A stretch of 64,000 nucleotides of DNA from Bimuria novae-zelandiae CBS 107.79 (GCA_010015655.1 ML976684.1:145095-209094); one strand, 5' to 3'. Positions 47,976 to 58,398 are shown, counted from the stretch's first letter. Notes: generated by a model from the sequence alone, not told the origin. Translations and numbers: made by a program.

Positions 47976-48272
47976 TAGGACATGTGACGTCAGTCACGAC
48001 GCTACGAAGACGCAGGTCTCTAGGCGTTAAGATAGAGGTTGCACGCAGTGCTGCTGTCGTACGCCGTGCTACTACCATACTGAGGAGAAAAGGTATAAGG
48101 GGAGCCCTGTATTGGTACGTCAGCAGAGTTGGCAGTCGCGAACTGCCTGTCTTTGATAATGACGGTACTCTCTGCAAAAAGTCAGAAATGCAATCTATAA
48201 GCACCTGTCCAAACATAGCGTAACGGAAACTGATTGTAAATAGTGTCATCAGCCCATGCACTCCGAGGTGCC

Positions 48273-48617
48273 TTACTCGGCGAGCACCGTCTGCGCAACC
48301 GAATCGATGTTGTCCAACAGGCCGTGCAAGCGCTGCTTTAACCGCTCGACCCCTATCAGCGACCGGTTATGTGTCTCGTATGTCTCGAACAAATAGGCCC
48401 TGTCTTACTCATCCTCATCCTCTTCTTCATTCTCGCTACCCTCGTGTTCGGTATCCTCTTCAAACTCCTGCGTAGCGTTCCCTCGGCAGCCACCGTGTGT
48501 GTATGTCAAGCCTTCGAACCAGGCTCTGCTGGAACTGGAAAGGCACAGAATCGCGACACTTGTAGGCAGCTGGAGCGGGCGTATTTTGGTCCATAGTAAT
48601 ATTGGTACCAATTGCAA
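48273..48617 (-). pseudogene. Small acidic-tract ORF, one stop
   Basis: A minus-strand frame just downstream of the kinase-like gene, open over 48405-48617 and, past a single TAA, on to 48273. It carries an acidic run (EEDTEHEGSENEEEDEDE) followed by a helical segment (RLKQRLHGLLDNIDSVAQTV). It could be a separate small gene or a 3' exon of the upstream gene; neither is proven. Confidence 0.4.
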
Positions 48618-48623
48618 CTCTAA

Positions 48624-51008
48624 TTACTGGGGAATAAGCCTGAGGCCACGTAGTTCGATAGTCGCACGCTGTCTTTCCCGCGCAAATACAGAAGACCTAT
48701 CTCCACTCTGCTTCGCCATACTCGCATCAGGCCTTCTCTTCCTCTTTCGGTTTGCTGAGATGATACCTAGTACGGGTCGTTGTTCGATAACCTCGGCCCG
48801 CTCGAAATCAATCACCATTACTCGACCAGTCTCCTCATTCCACAGTATGTTGCGAGGTTCAAGGTCCTTGTGCAAGACCCCAAGATTGTGGATCGCTTGG
48901 GCCGAGTGGCCAACTTCTTTAGTAATAAGTGGCCTGTTGCCGGTCGTCAGGCATTGGGAGATCCGTTTCCCTCCAAAACTAAGAAACATCATGTGTACAA
49001 GCTCACAAATGCCCTCGTAGTAATAGGGGGTTGCCAGGTCTATGTTGCCCAGATGAACTGGCACATGAATGCCCTGGATCGGACGGAGGCGGTCGTACAC
49101 GACAGCCTCATGTCGAAGACGAGGGACAAAGTCAATGGGTGTGCACTTGGCTGCTACTGTGTATCCGTGCGAACTCAGTCGGACTCGGAATAAGACACCG
49201 CAAGCGCCAGGTAAGCTCACAGGCTTGCAGTCGGTATCTAAGTCGCTTGAGAGCTGTTGGCGTATATAAGTGAGGAAGGTGGGCCGGTCGATCTGATGAT
49301 GACTTTGCCCATGATCTCGAACATTCGGACAAGACATGTCAAGCGGACCCCTATTGACTAACCCCAGTAGGCAGTTTTGCGTGCAATACTGACCACTCCG
49401 TCCTCTGCGCGAACTCTGGCTAGGCGAGGAGCTGCTGGTGGTGGTTTGTGCGCGAGACAAGCCCTGGGGTGAAGGTCGCCGTCGGCTCGGAGTATCAGAG
49501 TCGGGTTCTTCGTCGCTGTCTGCGTGCTGGTCCTGTGGCCGCGCACAGCTTGGGGAGTGAATAGGAGTATACCTTCGCCGGAGCTGTACGGGTGACATGC
49601 GAAGAAACCCATCGTGCCGAGGCGGGCGGTACTCTGATGACGGCGCGTCCTCTTCGGGGATAGCATCTAGTAGGTCTTCATACACAACCTCCCAGCTGTT
49701 GAGCCGAGAGGCGGCTTCGACACGCCACTGGTGACTGCGAGGGGGGGTTTTTAACGCCTGCAGTGTGAAAGCCAGCATCTGCCCAACCGCTGTTAGATGC
49801 AGGCGATTCGGTCCGTCCGAATCGGGCGCCCACCCCGTAGCTCCACCGACGTCCCCTTTGGGGACAGACAAGAAGTAATGGACTGTCCTAGGGTCGTCGG
49901 GAACCCGTAGGAAGACGAATGCTTCGCCGGTGCACACGCAACCATACTCCACCCCAAGCTTGACCATATAAGAGAACGCTTGTGTGATGACGGCAGCCAT
50001 TAGCCGTCGGAAGCGGTCGCGCGGAGTATCCGTTTCGCGACACTGGACCACCTCGTCCAGTTTCATATCCTCCAAACCCTCGTAGATGCACCCGAGCGGC
50101 AGTTTGTGCGGAGGCTTGTATTCGGTGATGTAGGCCGCGACGCGAGTCTCTCTGTTCTGAACGCTGGTGTTGTAGACGCAAAACTGATCGGCTCGAGGCC
50201 GGGACGATCGTGCTGTGCCGGCGCGTGGTGCGGTCACTGCTTCTGGGCGATCTAGCGAGTTGTTCTCGGCCCGGGCCTGTAGGCGTGGTGACCGTCGTCG
50301 CCGAGCCCCGGAGACGGTCATGGATCCTATACCCTCCGCTAGTTCTGTTTCCGGGGTAAGGGTGTTGGCATGGTTCTCAAACTGTACTGAGCCTTTGAGT
50401 CCAAATGTACGTCGTAATGTTCGTTGATCGTATAGTCGTTCGATAATAGACGCGACAGGGTCGTCTACGGTGGAACGCTGAAAGAGATGGAGATCGAGTT
50501 CAGAACTCATCATCTTGCGCAGGATCGCTTGCCCAGATTCTTCCAACGTGTGCAGCGATGTGAAGTGTCGCTCCGAGGCGAAGTCGGACGCCATAAGCAC
50601 GTCCCAGATCGCTGCCTGCTGTGCTGGGAAATCCTCCCATTGAACGAGATTTTCAGGTCGAAGCTTGTTAGTCGCATTCGCAGGGTCGCCCCGCGTCGAC
50701 AAAGTCGTATCAGTCTGCACGGTGAGACCGGAGTGTAGATGAGTGTGGCAGGCGTCGAGGAACTCCGGAAGAGTCGTCTTACGCGTTTTCTCTTCGGCCC
50801 TATCCTGGGCCCGCTCCGCCGCTTCGCGCCTGCGTTGTTCCCCTTCACGCCTGTGTTGTTCTTCCTTCTGCGCCTGCTCCGCCGCTTCGCGCCTGCGTTG
50901 TTCCTCTTCGCGCCTGCGTTGTTCCTCTTCGCGCCTGCGTTGTTCCTCTTCGCGCCTGCGTTGTTCTTCGAGAAACAGCTTCTTGTAATCGGGTGACTGT
51001 TCGGCCAT
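48624..51008 (-). CDS. Coiled-coil / kinase-like protein, intact 794-codon ORF
   Basis: The only long undamaged gene in the window. ATG at 51008 in a GCCATGG context; stop at 48624. Residues 10-75 are an EEQRRRE-repeat coiled coil. Residues 80-230 form a conserved helical domain (LPEFLDACHTHLHSGLTVQT; ESGQAILRKMMSSELDL). Residues 274-450 form a mixed domain with AAYITEYKPPHKLPLG, whose E-x-K could be a PD-(D/E)xK-nuclease-like core, and a long Ser/Pro/Arg linker follows (460-540). Residues 595-745 are a protein-kinase-like fold with Lys621 (VAAKC), Glu634, HKDLEPRN (Asp715, Asn720) and VIDFE (Asp734), so the catalytic set is complete. I believe similar multi-copy proteins occur in ascomycetes, function unknown. 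No RIP damage, unlike its neighbours. Confidence 0.85.
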   Translation of the reverse strand: MAEQSPDYKKLFLEEQRRREEEQRRREEEQRRREEEQRRREAAEQAQKEEQHRREGEQRRREAAERAQDRAEEKTRKTTLPEFLDACHTHLHSGLTVQTDTTLSTRGDPANATNKLRPENLVQWEDFPAQQAAIWDVLMASDFASERHFTSLHTLEESGQAILRKMMSSELDLHLFQRSTVDDPVASIIERLYDQRTLRRTFGLKGSVQFENHANTLTPETELAEGIGSMTVSGARRRRSPRLQARAENNSLDRPEAVTAPRAGTARSSRPRADQFCVYNTSVQNRETRVAAYITEYKPPHKLPLGCIYEGLEDMKLDEVVQCRETDTPRDRFRRLMAAVITQAFSYMVKLGVEYGCVCTGEAFVFLRVPDDPRTVHYFLSVPKGDVGGATGWAPDSDGPNRLHLTAVGQMLAFTLQALKTPPRSHQWRVEAASRLNSWEVVYEDLLDAIPEEDAPSSEYRPPRHDGFLRMSPVQLRRRYTPIHSPSCARPQDQHADSDEEPDSDTPSRRRPSPQGLSRAQTTTSSSSPSQSSRRGRSGQYCTQNCLLGLVNRGPLDMSCPNVRDHGQSHHQIDRPTFLTYIRQQLSSDLDTDCKPVSLPGACGVLFRVRLSSHGYTVAAKCTPIDFVPRLRHEAVVYDRLRPIQGIHVPVHLGNIDLATPYYYEGICELVHMMFLSFGGKRISQCLTTGNRPLITKEVGHSAQAIHNLGVLHKDLEPRNILWNEETGRVMVIDFERAEVIEQRPVLGIISANRKRKRRPDASMAKQSGDRSSVFARERQRATIELRGLRLIPQ
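50886..50969 (-). repeat. 21-bp tandem repeat x4 encoding EEQRRRE
   Basis: Four consecutive 21-bp units (50886, 50907, 50928, 50949) within the coiled-coil coding region. In-frame length keeps the heptad register, so copy number can change without breaking the gene. Degenerate units extend to about 50820. Confidence 0.92.
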
Positions 51009-51456
51009 GGCGATAATAGTGGGGTGTCCAGTTGGGTTCGTTGACAGTAGCTGTCTCGGCGCGCTTCGGAGCGATAGCAGATAGTGAACTAAAGGACAAA
51101 CGCTAGCTAAATGCCTTGGGCTAGATGCTGCTTATAATGTGTGGACGCGAAGGTTGTGTGAGATTAGACGCATCTTATTTGTTTTGGTTCTCTTTAGCTT
51201 GGCAGCGCTTGGAGCATGGTCCATGCGTCGCCGTAGCGTTCGATTCGGCCTGGGAAAGAGGAAACGAATACAGACGCGATGGCGAAGTTAGGAGAGACGC
51301 CGTGTTTGTTGATCATGGGGGCCGACGCATTTAGCTATGTACTGCGTCGTAGCGGCATTTCCCCAGCAACCCTTGGCGAAGCGCCGCTTACCCCACATGC
51401 TGACCGCGCCGGCCTGCTGTCACCTATGCCCAAGCATCCCCAAGCCTACACTGTGT
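51009..51456. other. Upstream region of the kinase-like gene
   Basis: About 450 bp likely holding its promoter and 5' UTR. Short open frames here (51125-51334, 51279-51686) have no recognisable features. Confidence 0.5.
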
Positions 51457-51458
51457 TA

Positions 51459-51486
51459 CGAAGAAGCTCGTTTTTTTTGTGTCATA
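51459..51486. repeat. Remnant of a D-family transposon TIR, left part
   Basis: CGAAGAAGCTCGTTTTTTTTG followed by TGTCATA, preceded by TA (51457-51458). The same terminus, with one change, ends element D at 62060-62085. The remnant resumes at 53119 (CAGTCGTTTGCG) after element G. Confidence 0.7.
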
Positions 51487-53116
51487 GGCCCGTGCAGCAC
51501 CCCACCAAATGCGCTTGCGCATCGCAACACAGTGAGATTACTATACAAAATAAATGTTTGCAGCCACAACACATAATGAAATGGGCTGTAATTGATGAGG
51601 CTACTCGTTTATATACAAATAGAGCTATCGCGAGATTTTCTGGTGTTGCAGTCACCCGTGGAAGTCGTTTTTCCCGCCGTGTCTAATGATCCTGCGTACC
51701 ATCTCAGGGACGAGCATCACCCATCGATTGATAGTCTCAATAGGTATCTCCTCCCACTCTCTCTCCCACTGATCCCTACACTGATGGGCGTTGCAGCTGG
51801 GCTTGAAGTCGGTGGTTATATGACGTCGGATCCATGGCCACGCGTGCTCAGAGGCGTTGACCTCTGGTGAGTGGCCGGGCCACCACATCGACTCAATGCG
51901 CTCTACAGTCAAGTAGTCGCGACTAATTCGAGACTTATGAGCTGGAGCGCCATCCTGTAGTAGTAAACAGGGTATTCCCTTCTCTTTGAGTGAATTGATC
52001 CATGGGACTACAGCCTTCAGCGCACCCTCGCGATGCCGGTATCCATCTACACCACCACGCGTACGACCGCCACGTCTGTAGTCATGTTGTGAGGGCACGT
52101 ATTGTTTTTTCCTAGTGTTGTATCTCTGATTAACATCGCTCTCTTGTAGTACTTGAAGCGCGACGCGTGCCTTGCCTTGAAGGATATTGTCGTCGCAATT
52201 GCGCTGCGCGTTCTCCTTCCTCAACGCCTTATCTGCAGATCGCTTTTCCTCCTCTGTCTCTTCAAAATAGGTGTAGCAGGGCCCTTTATAATTGTACCTG
52301 AAGGCTCCGTAGAATTGGAGGCAGCAGTCCTTGCGATTGCGATCCTTTTTGACATAGTTATCGTAGCGCTCATCCTCCTTGCACCAGACCCTCTGCATGC
52401 CGCGCTCCTCTCCAATCCGGGCTGGAGTCTCATCAGTAAAAATAACCTGCTTAAAATCAAAGCCAAGGCCATCTCCGTACTCATATTTGTCAGGGTTGTG
52501 AGCGAGAGCCCACCTGTAGCGCTCCCTCTCTTGATTAGGTGTTAAAGGAGGTTTCCACCCTGGTCTTCGGCGCGAGTAGCCAGCCTCGTACATGACGTTT
52601 TCAAACGTAGTTACGCTTATTTCTGGCGCAACGTCTTTAAAATCGCCATCCTTGATTGCCTGCCAGCTCTGCTTCTCGCGATTGTTGCGTGTAGAGGTGG
52701 CGATCGCGATGATGGCATCCTTCTGCTCCTGCGTGAGGATCTCATCTCGACCACGCCCTGGATTGTTCTTGTATAGTATCTCGTCCCATAAATTGTGTCC
52801 TCCTTCTTGCGCTTTTCATTCAATACGCTGTACGAGCCTTGATAGTCCTGATTGCGTTTGTGGCATGCGTTTTGAGAGGGCATTTGCAGAGGCATATCCA
52901 TCGCGCGACGCGACGATCGCGCCGACGACAAAGGCGCGCTGTACAGCGCTCATTTCAGTGCGGGAGGTCTTCGGGGGTTTTGTAACTTTATCCTGTTTGT
53001 ATTTATAAGGTTTTCGCCGAGTTATAGAAGCCATGATGAGATGTAGAGGTTGATTATATTGGTCTATCTACAGAGAGTTGATCAAGTTGGTGTTGGCGCG
53101 CGATGGCGCACGGGCC
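51487..53116 (-). mobile_element. Tc1/mariner-like DNA transposon G
   Basis: 1630 bp flanked by TA (51485-51486 and 53117-53118), with short terminal inverted repeats GGCCCGTGC and little similarity further in. It carries one minus-strand transposase. Base composition is unmutated compared with most other elements here. Confidence 0.72.
51652..53034 (-). pseudogene. Tc1/mariner-like transposase of G, single nonsense codon
   Basis: ATG at 53034 (MASITRRKPYKYKQDKV) to TAG at 51652, 461 codons in one frame with a single TGA at 52816-52818 (codon 73). N-terminal HTH part (SAVQRAFVVGAIVAS) and then the DDE_3 core: FTDETPARIG (about 52440), LLLQDGAPAHKS (about 51955), and SPEVNASEHAWPWIR (about 51855). 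All three acidic residues are kept. The C terminus ends HGGKNDFHG. Apart from one likely CGA-to-TGA change it is intact, so it could be a recent arrival. A start inside the ORF (52593) would lose the DNA-binding part. Confidence 0.85.
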
Positions 53117-53339
53117 TACAGTCGTTTGCGAAATAGTGTTTCCACCTTTGTCAGCACGCTCGGTTGAATCCTTGGCCCCGCCCACAACCAAAATTCCTAT
53201 AGTAATCGCGACTATACATTCACACACCCATGTAGTTTGCTTTGAAGGCTTTGAAGTATATGTAAATTGCTATATTACGTCAATACAAGAGTCACAAACG
53301 CGATATGGCACTCAGAGGTCGCAAACAGCCTAGTAACTA

Positions 53340-54850
53340 GCTAGAGACCCACACATCTCGCCCCAAGCGCACCCGTAAGCCCCGCGCGCCTGGAGCAGTC
53401 CACGCCGCCGGTAGTGAATAGAAACACTAGAAAAGCTAAGAAGTAAAGTAAAAGGAAAGCTCTAACTCCGCCTTCTCCTCCTCCGCCTCCTAAGCTACCG
53501 TTATTCCCTCTAATCTAAATCTACTTGTCTTTCTTGGACCTGCTTAAGGATAACCTAGTTTAAACATCTAATCGCGGTAGAATTAATAATAATAATAATA
53601 TACTATTAGAGCCCCCTATAGAGTTTGCTTCCCAATAGACTGCTTAATTAGGTAAGGAGATTCTCCCTTAGACGAAGTTAGAGTATCTTACTAAGTATAC
53701 TAGGACTTATTTTATATAGGACGCGTGGTGTACTCGCATCTATAATTATCTCTATCCTTATATTAGGAAAGTTTAAGCTGCCGTTGCAATAGTATATGCC
53801 ACGGGCTAGAGAAAAGAGGAGTACTTTTTAAACGAGGTAGAGAGCCCTACTAAGTAGAGCAGCTGTTTACAAATACTTTATAGCCTTTATAAGAGATATA
53901 GGACAAAATAGTTAAATTTTAATATAGAACTTAAGATAATTGAGGAGGAAACTTAAGAGCAAACACAGTAGTTATTATAGGGCCGTACACTAAGTAGGAC
54001 CCTAAGGAGAATCGCCGGGGGTAGGGGAGGGAGTACAGCAACCAATTAGTAGCTTGTAATACTTGGTGAAATAGCAGCTACGGAAGCGGCAAGTGGGAAC
54101 TATATCCCTGGGTTTACGGAGCGTTGGTATTGCAAGAATATGTATTGCAGTAATAGTACTCTTACCTGCTACGTTCACAAGAGCAGCCCAGATAAGGTGG
54201 ATTAAGTAGAGAACTATTACCTACTTGATAGCCCTACACTACGTTTATGGGCTAAGGACATAAAACAAGGAGAGGCTATTATGGAGAAACCTAGCGATTA
54301 AGTGTTTAAGATGATGACGAGAGGCTGTATTAATAAAATAAAGGCTAAGGGCAAAGAGCCAGCTGCTCCCCTAGCTAGAGATATTACTAGAGCAATTAGC
54401 TAGCTTATTAATATTATAGCTATGCGAGAGCTCTCTAACCTCTAGCGTATAGGGCAGTTAGAAGAAATATATTTCTATTTGTCTCTACCCTAGGCTGCTC
54501 TATTAAGCCTAGTATTTACTAGTAGCCCTCCTGATGTAAGAGATATAATAATAACTAGCTTCTTTGCTTAGTGGCGCTCTAAATTAGAGAAGGATTACTA
54601 TAAGTTTTTACGGAAGCTTAAGGCTTAGCTAGAGGAGGGCAACTAGGACTTTAATACAGTAAAGGACAAGAAGCTAATAACAAATAATATATGGTAGAGT
54701 TAGGCGGGAGCTGGTATAGGGCTTAGGACATTGTTTCGCATGCAGAAGCTTATAAAGGACTAGAAACAGGGTGTAAAGAGCAAGAGGCTTAGCATCCAGT
54801 ACTAGTTTAATTATAGTACTAAGTTATAGCCGAAATAGCTAGGTTAAGAG
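53340..54850 (+). pseudogene. Conserved accessory protein of M2, unknown function
   Basis: Plus-strand frame with a basic/Pro-rich N-terminal part and a poly-Asn stretch (about 53595), then YIRKVQAAVAIVYATGQRKE (about 53757), and a core: ERWYCKNMYCSNSTLTCYV (54119-54175), VENYYLL, RLWAKDI, KPSDQVF (to about 54305). A helical C-terminal part follows (AQWRSKLEKDYYKFLRKLKA, about 54570). The core aligns with the second ORF of M1: W-x-C, an internal Asn, a second Cys followed by an aromatic and Val, EN[HY][FY], [ML]WA[RK].I and P-x-D-x-V in the same order and spacing. The extra Cys (MYCSN) is Tyr in M1, likely by mutation. About 500 codons; many Gln codons are stops. Confidence 0.68.
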
Positions 54851-54869
54851 TGTTAATATATGTATGTAC

Positions 54870-55930
54870 ATCTTAAGTTGGGCGCTAACTCTATCTAGTG
54901 TACCTTTACCTTAAATGCACATCTTATACACTATATCCTGCCTTCTTAAAGTGGCTAGAAAGGTTAGTACGGCACCTTATGCGTATAGCGTAATTAAGAA
55001 ACTCTTTAAACGTGTTAAATAGTAACTGCGCCTTGTTGTTTCGCTAGAGCTATGTCTTAAGGTTATTAAAAGTCGCCTTAATTAGATTGAAACCAGGCGA
55101 ATATAGGGGAAGAAACTCTAGGAGTACACTAGCTTCTTTATAGAGCTCTTAGACATACTAAGTTTAATAGGAAGAGGCGTTATTAAGGACTAGGATTAAT
55201 CGCGGCCCTGGATAAGGCGTATATAATAAGAGCACTTAATGCTGGAGAAGCTCCTTAAAGAGCTTAGCTGTAATGCTCCCTTAAATAACTATATAGGCAA
55301 TATAACTATCTATAGTAGTAGTAGGTAAGAGAGACTGTTGTCGCGTACAAGCAACTAACCCTGTGACTCTGCAATCACTTCCCTTAGGTGCCCATCCCCT
55401 CTTTCTATCCCTAGTTTATTTGGTAGCAGCAGATTCGTCTAAGCACATAATTTGCTCTGCTCTCTAGTGAAGGGATCTGGCCTTCTATATTTTATATAAT
55501 TAAGAATTCCTCTCCTGTGCTCTCTTCTGTACTATCTTACGAGACCACTGAGCCTTCTTAAGAGCGCGATACACTGTCTATATAGATGTTTATATATTAA
55601 ACTTATTATAGAGGAAGTCTTGCATTTTGTCGAGGTAAGCTATAGGCTTATTATTAAGGAAATTAAAGAGAGCCTGTGGCAATATTAGCTTAAAACCTTA
55701 ACACTAAGCCTATCCCTACTAACTTGTTTATAAGTAGTAATAAGGGCTGGAGGCCTCCTAAGCCTTATAGTCCTTGGGGCTTTAGCTATTCTAAAGATGT
55801 TATGGTTTAATTAAACTTTCCTGATTGTTGGCCGGGAAATATGGAGATTAAGAGAGATTTGGGATATATTATAACCCAGGGCGAGTCGAGACTCGATTCT
55901 ATAAATAGCTTTATCTGGGAGAGCGCGCAT
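54870..55930 (-). pseudogene. Tc1/mariner-like (DDE_3) transposase of M2
   Basis: Starts at ATG 55930 (MRALPDKAIYRIESRLALGY) with an HTH region (ISQISLNLHISRPTIRKV). Downstream, after a frame change near 55620, come CLDESAATKQTRDRKRGWAP (about 55440, first Asp kept), LILVLNNASSY (about 55190, Asp changed to Asn) and GFNLIKATF (about 55090, Glu changed to Lys). Both catalytic losses are G-to-A changes, as RIP would make. Closest relative in the window is the M1 transposase. Confidence 0.82.
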
Positions 55931-56149
55931 AATTAATATATATAGGGTTATAAATATACAGTCAAGGTTTACTAGTAATATTTAGTGTGGGTGCGGACTA
56001 AAAATTCAAGCGAGCCGATGCTGACAAAGGTGGAAACACTAACGTGTTTCACCAGTCATTGAGCCACACCAGTCACTAAGCCACCCCACCAAAACTGACG
56101 CAGCTTTCTGCACGATAGCTTAATAACGCAATAGTTAAATTTAATATAA

Positions 56150-57559
56150 ATAAATTAATATAATAGCTATAATCTCTAGGTATACTGAGTCCTTCTATAG
56201 CCTTGCTTATGGCAGTTACTGCATGTAGGTAGTGCTCGTAATCGTCCTGCACGGTCCTCCTGCTCTACCTGCTAGAGCACCCTTTCAGCCTCTATAGCCA
56301 GCCTTCGACCTTCCTTAGCCTGTAGAGCCCCTCTAGAGGCAATATACTGCCTACGCCTCTCCTGTCTTTGTCTACGACGTTAATTAGTAGCCTGTAGTTT
56401 CCTAATATCTTCTGCTAGGAGAGTCACTATATTTATAGCATGCTAACAGCTCTTAACTAGCTACCTAAGCATCTAGTGTGTAGGGCTCTAAGACAGTCGT
56501 TGTAAACGATCACGTATAAGCCTAGCCTGCTGCTCAACCTGAGTAGTAGTGTGAGGCGTCTCAGCTGTCCATGCTGGCTCAGCGCCCGTCTGTAGTGGTG
56601 ACGGTGTCCTGACTACAGTCAGGCATGAGAGGACCCGATCAGGACAGGTAGGCACCAGCCCTATCGCTTAAAAGCCAGCCTTGATGTTCTACTCTGTAAA
56701 AACAGCCCTACGTACACGTGGGTAGATTGACAGGAACTCTTCCTTGTCTACATAATAAACACGCTATCTGGCCAGCTTAGTCACTTCATGTCCGTACGCT
56801 GTCTTGAGAGGTGAGAAATAGCTGACATCTAAAGGCTGTAGGAGGTGGCTTGTATGGGCAGGCATACACAGGCTGATAATCCTGTGTGTCCTATAGTATT
56901 AATCGAACTTAGGGGTAGCATGGCTGCTATAACCGTCTAGAATAAGCAGCCGCTAGGTGCTGACTATATAAGACTCTGTATGCCGAGTGAAGTGCTCTAG
57001 CCAGGTAAGCCCTAGGCTATCTGTCGTCCAGCCATTATCGCTGACAGCTAGTACCCAGCCAGCAGGTAGGTCAGTATACTAGCTAGCCTAGTGGAGCTTG
57101 CTAGGTAGGATAATGAGGGGTGGTATAGACCACCCAGCTACGCAGACGGCTTCAATCGTCGTAACGTAGTCTTAATTGCCTGGCTGTATGTGTATAGCCC
57201 TGCCTATAGTGTCTGAGCTAGTGACTACTCTAGACGTAGAGGCGACCCCTATTAGGAAGCCTGTCTCGTTAAAGTTGTAGGTGTCTATATCCTGTATGCC
57301 GTATGTCTGTCGCGTCTCCTCCACAAGCTTGTACTAGGCAGAGATCTTAACAGGATCCTCACAGAGCGCGCGCTGACTGTGGAAGCTCCTAGTCCACTTG
57401 GTCTGTAGCTCTGGCTGAGCCTTGATGAAGCGTGATACCCAGTTCTTACCCACTGGCTGTGGGGCAGGGATCTGGCCGCGCGCAGCGAGTAGATGGTCGG
57501 CCATCCTACGTACGTTAATGATGTAAGGTGGAAATCCACGTCGGTTGAGGTCTAGTATC
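56150..57559 (-). pseudogene. Fot1/pogo-like transposase of E, C-terminal part
   Basis: Runs out of the assembly gap as ILDLNRRGFPPYIINVRRMA (57500-57558), the normal second half of the DNA-binding region. It continues through YNFNETGFLIGV (about 57265; first Asp changed to Asn), WVLAVSDNGWTTDSLGL (about 57020), LLILDGYSSH (about 56920), HTSHLLQPLDVSYFSPL (about 56830) and a Lys/Arg/Glu-rich tail. Several TAG/TAA codons. Confidence 0.82.
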
Positions 57560-58398
57560 NNNNNNNNNNNNNNNNNNNNNNNNNNNNNNNNNNNNNNNNN
57601 NNNNNNNNNNNNNNNNNNNNNNNNNNNNNNNNNNNNNNNNNNNNNNNNNNNNNNNNNNNNNNNNNNNNNNNNNNNNNNNNNNNNNNNNNNNNNNNNNNNN
57701 NNNNNNNNNNNNNNNNNNNNNNNNNNNNNNNNNNNNNNNNNNNNNNNNNNNNNNNNNNNNNNNNNNNNNNNNNNNNNNNNNNNNNNNNNNNNNNNNNNNN
57801 NNNNNNNNNNNNNNNNNNNNNNNNNNNNNNNNNNNNNNNNNNNNNNNNNNNNNNNNNNNNNNNNNNNNNNNNNNNNNNNNNNNNNNNNNNNNNNNNNNNN
57901 NNNNNNNNNNNNNNNNNNNNNNNNNNNNNNNNNNNNNNNNNNNNNNNNNNNNNNNNNNNNNNNNNNNNNNNNNNNNNNNNNNNNNNNNNNNNNNNNNNNN
58001 NNNNNNNNNNNNNNNNNNNNNNNNNNNNNNNNNNNNNNNNNNNNNNNNNNNNNNNNNNNNNNNNNNNNNNNNNNNNNNNNNNNNNNNNNNNNNNNNNNNN
58101 NNNNNNNNNNNNNNNNNNNNNNNNNNNNNNNNNNNNNNNNNNNNNNNNNNNNNNNNNNNNNNNNNNNNNNNNNNNNNNNNNNNNNNNNNNNNNNNNNNNN
58201 NNNNNNNNNNNNNNNNNNNNNNNNNNNNNNNNNNNNNNNNNNNNNNNNNNNNNNNNNNNNNNNNNNNNNNNNNNNNNNNNNNNNNNNNNNNNNNNNNNNN
58301 NNNNNNNNNNNNNNNNNNNNNNNNNNNNNNNNNNNNNNNNNNNNNNNNNNNNNNNNNNNNNNNNNNNNNNNNNNNNNNNNNNNNNNNNNNNNNNNNNN
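57560..58398. other. Assembly gap (839 N)
   Basis: Run of N. It hides the left end of element D, including its left TIR and the N terminus of its transposase. Confidence 1.

Larger units (their letters stand above)
53136..56039. mobile_element. Two-ORF Tc1/mariner-like DNA transposon M2
   Basis: 2904 bp with TIRs of about 48 bp beginning GTGTTTCCACCTTTGTCAGC at both ends, flanked by TA (53134-53135 and 56040-56041). Like M1 it has two convergent genes: an accessory protein (plus) and a DDE_3 transposase (minus). Strongly RIPped. Its TIRs differ from those of M1. Confidence 0.87.

Noticed and set aside
48499..49193. Plus-strand frames opposite the kinase-like gene
   Set aside because: Shadows of the intact 794-codon gene.
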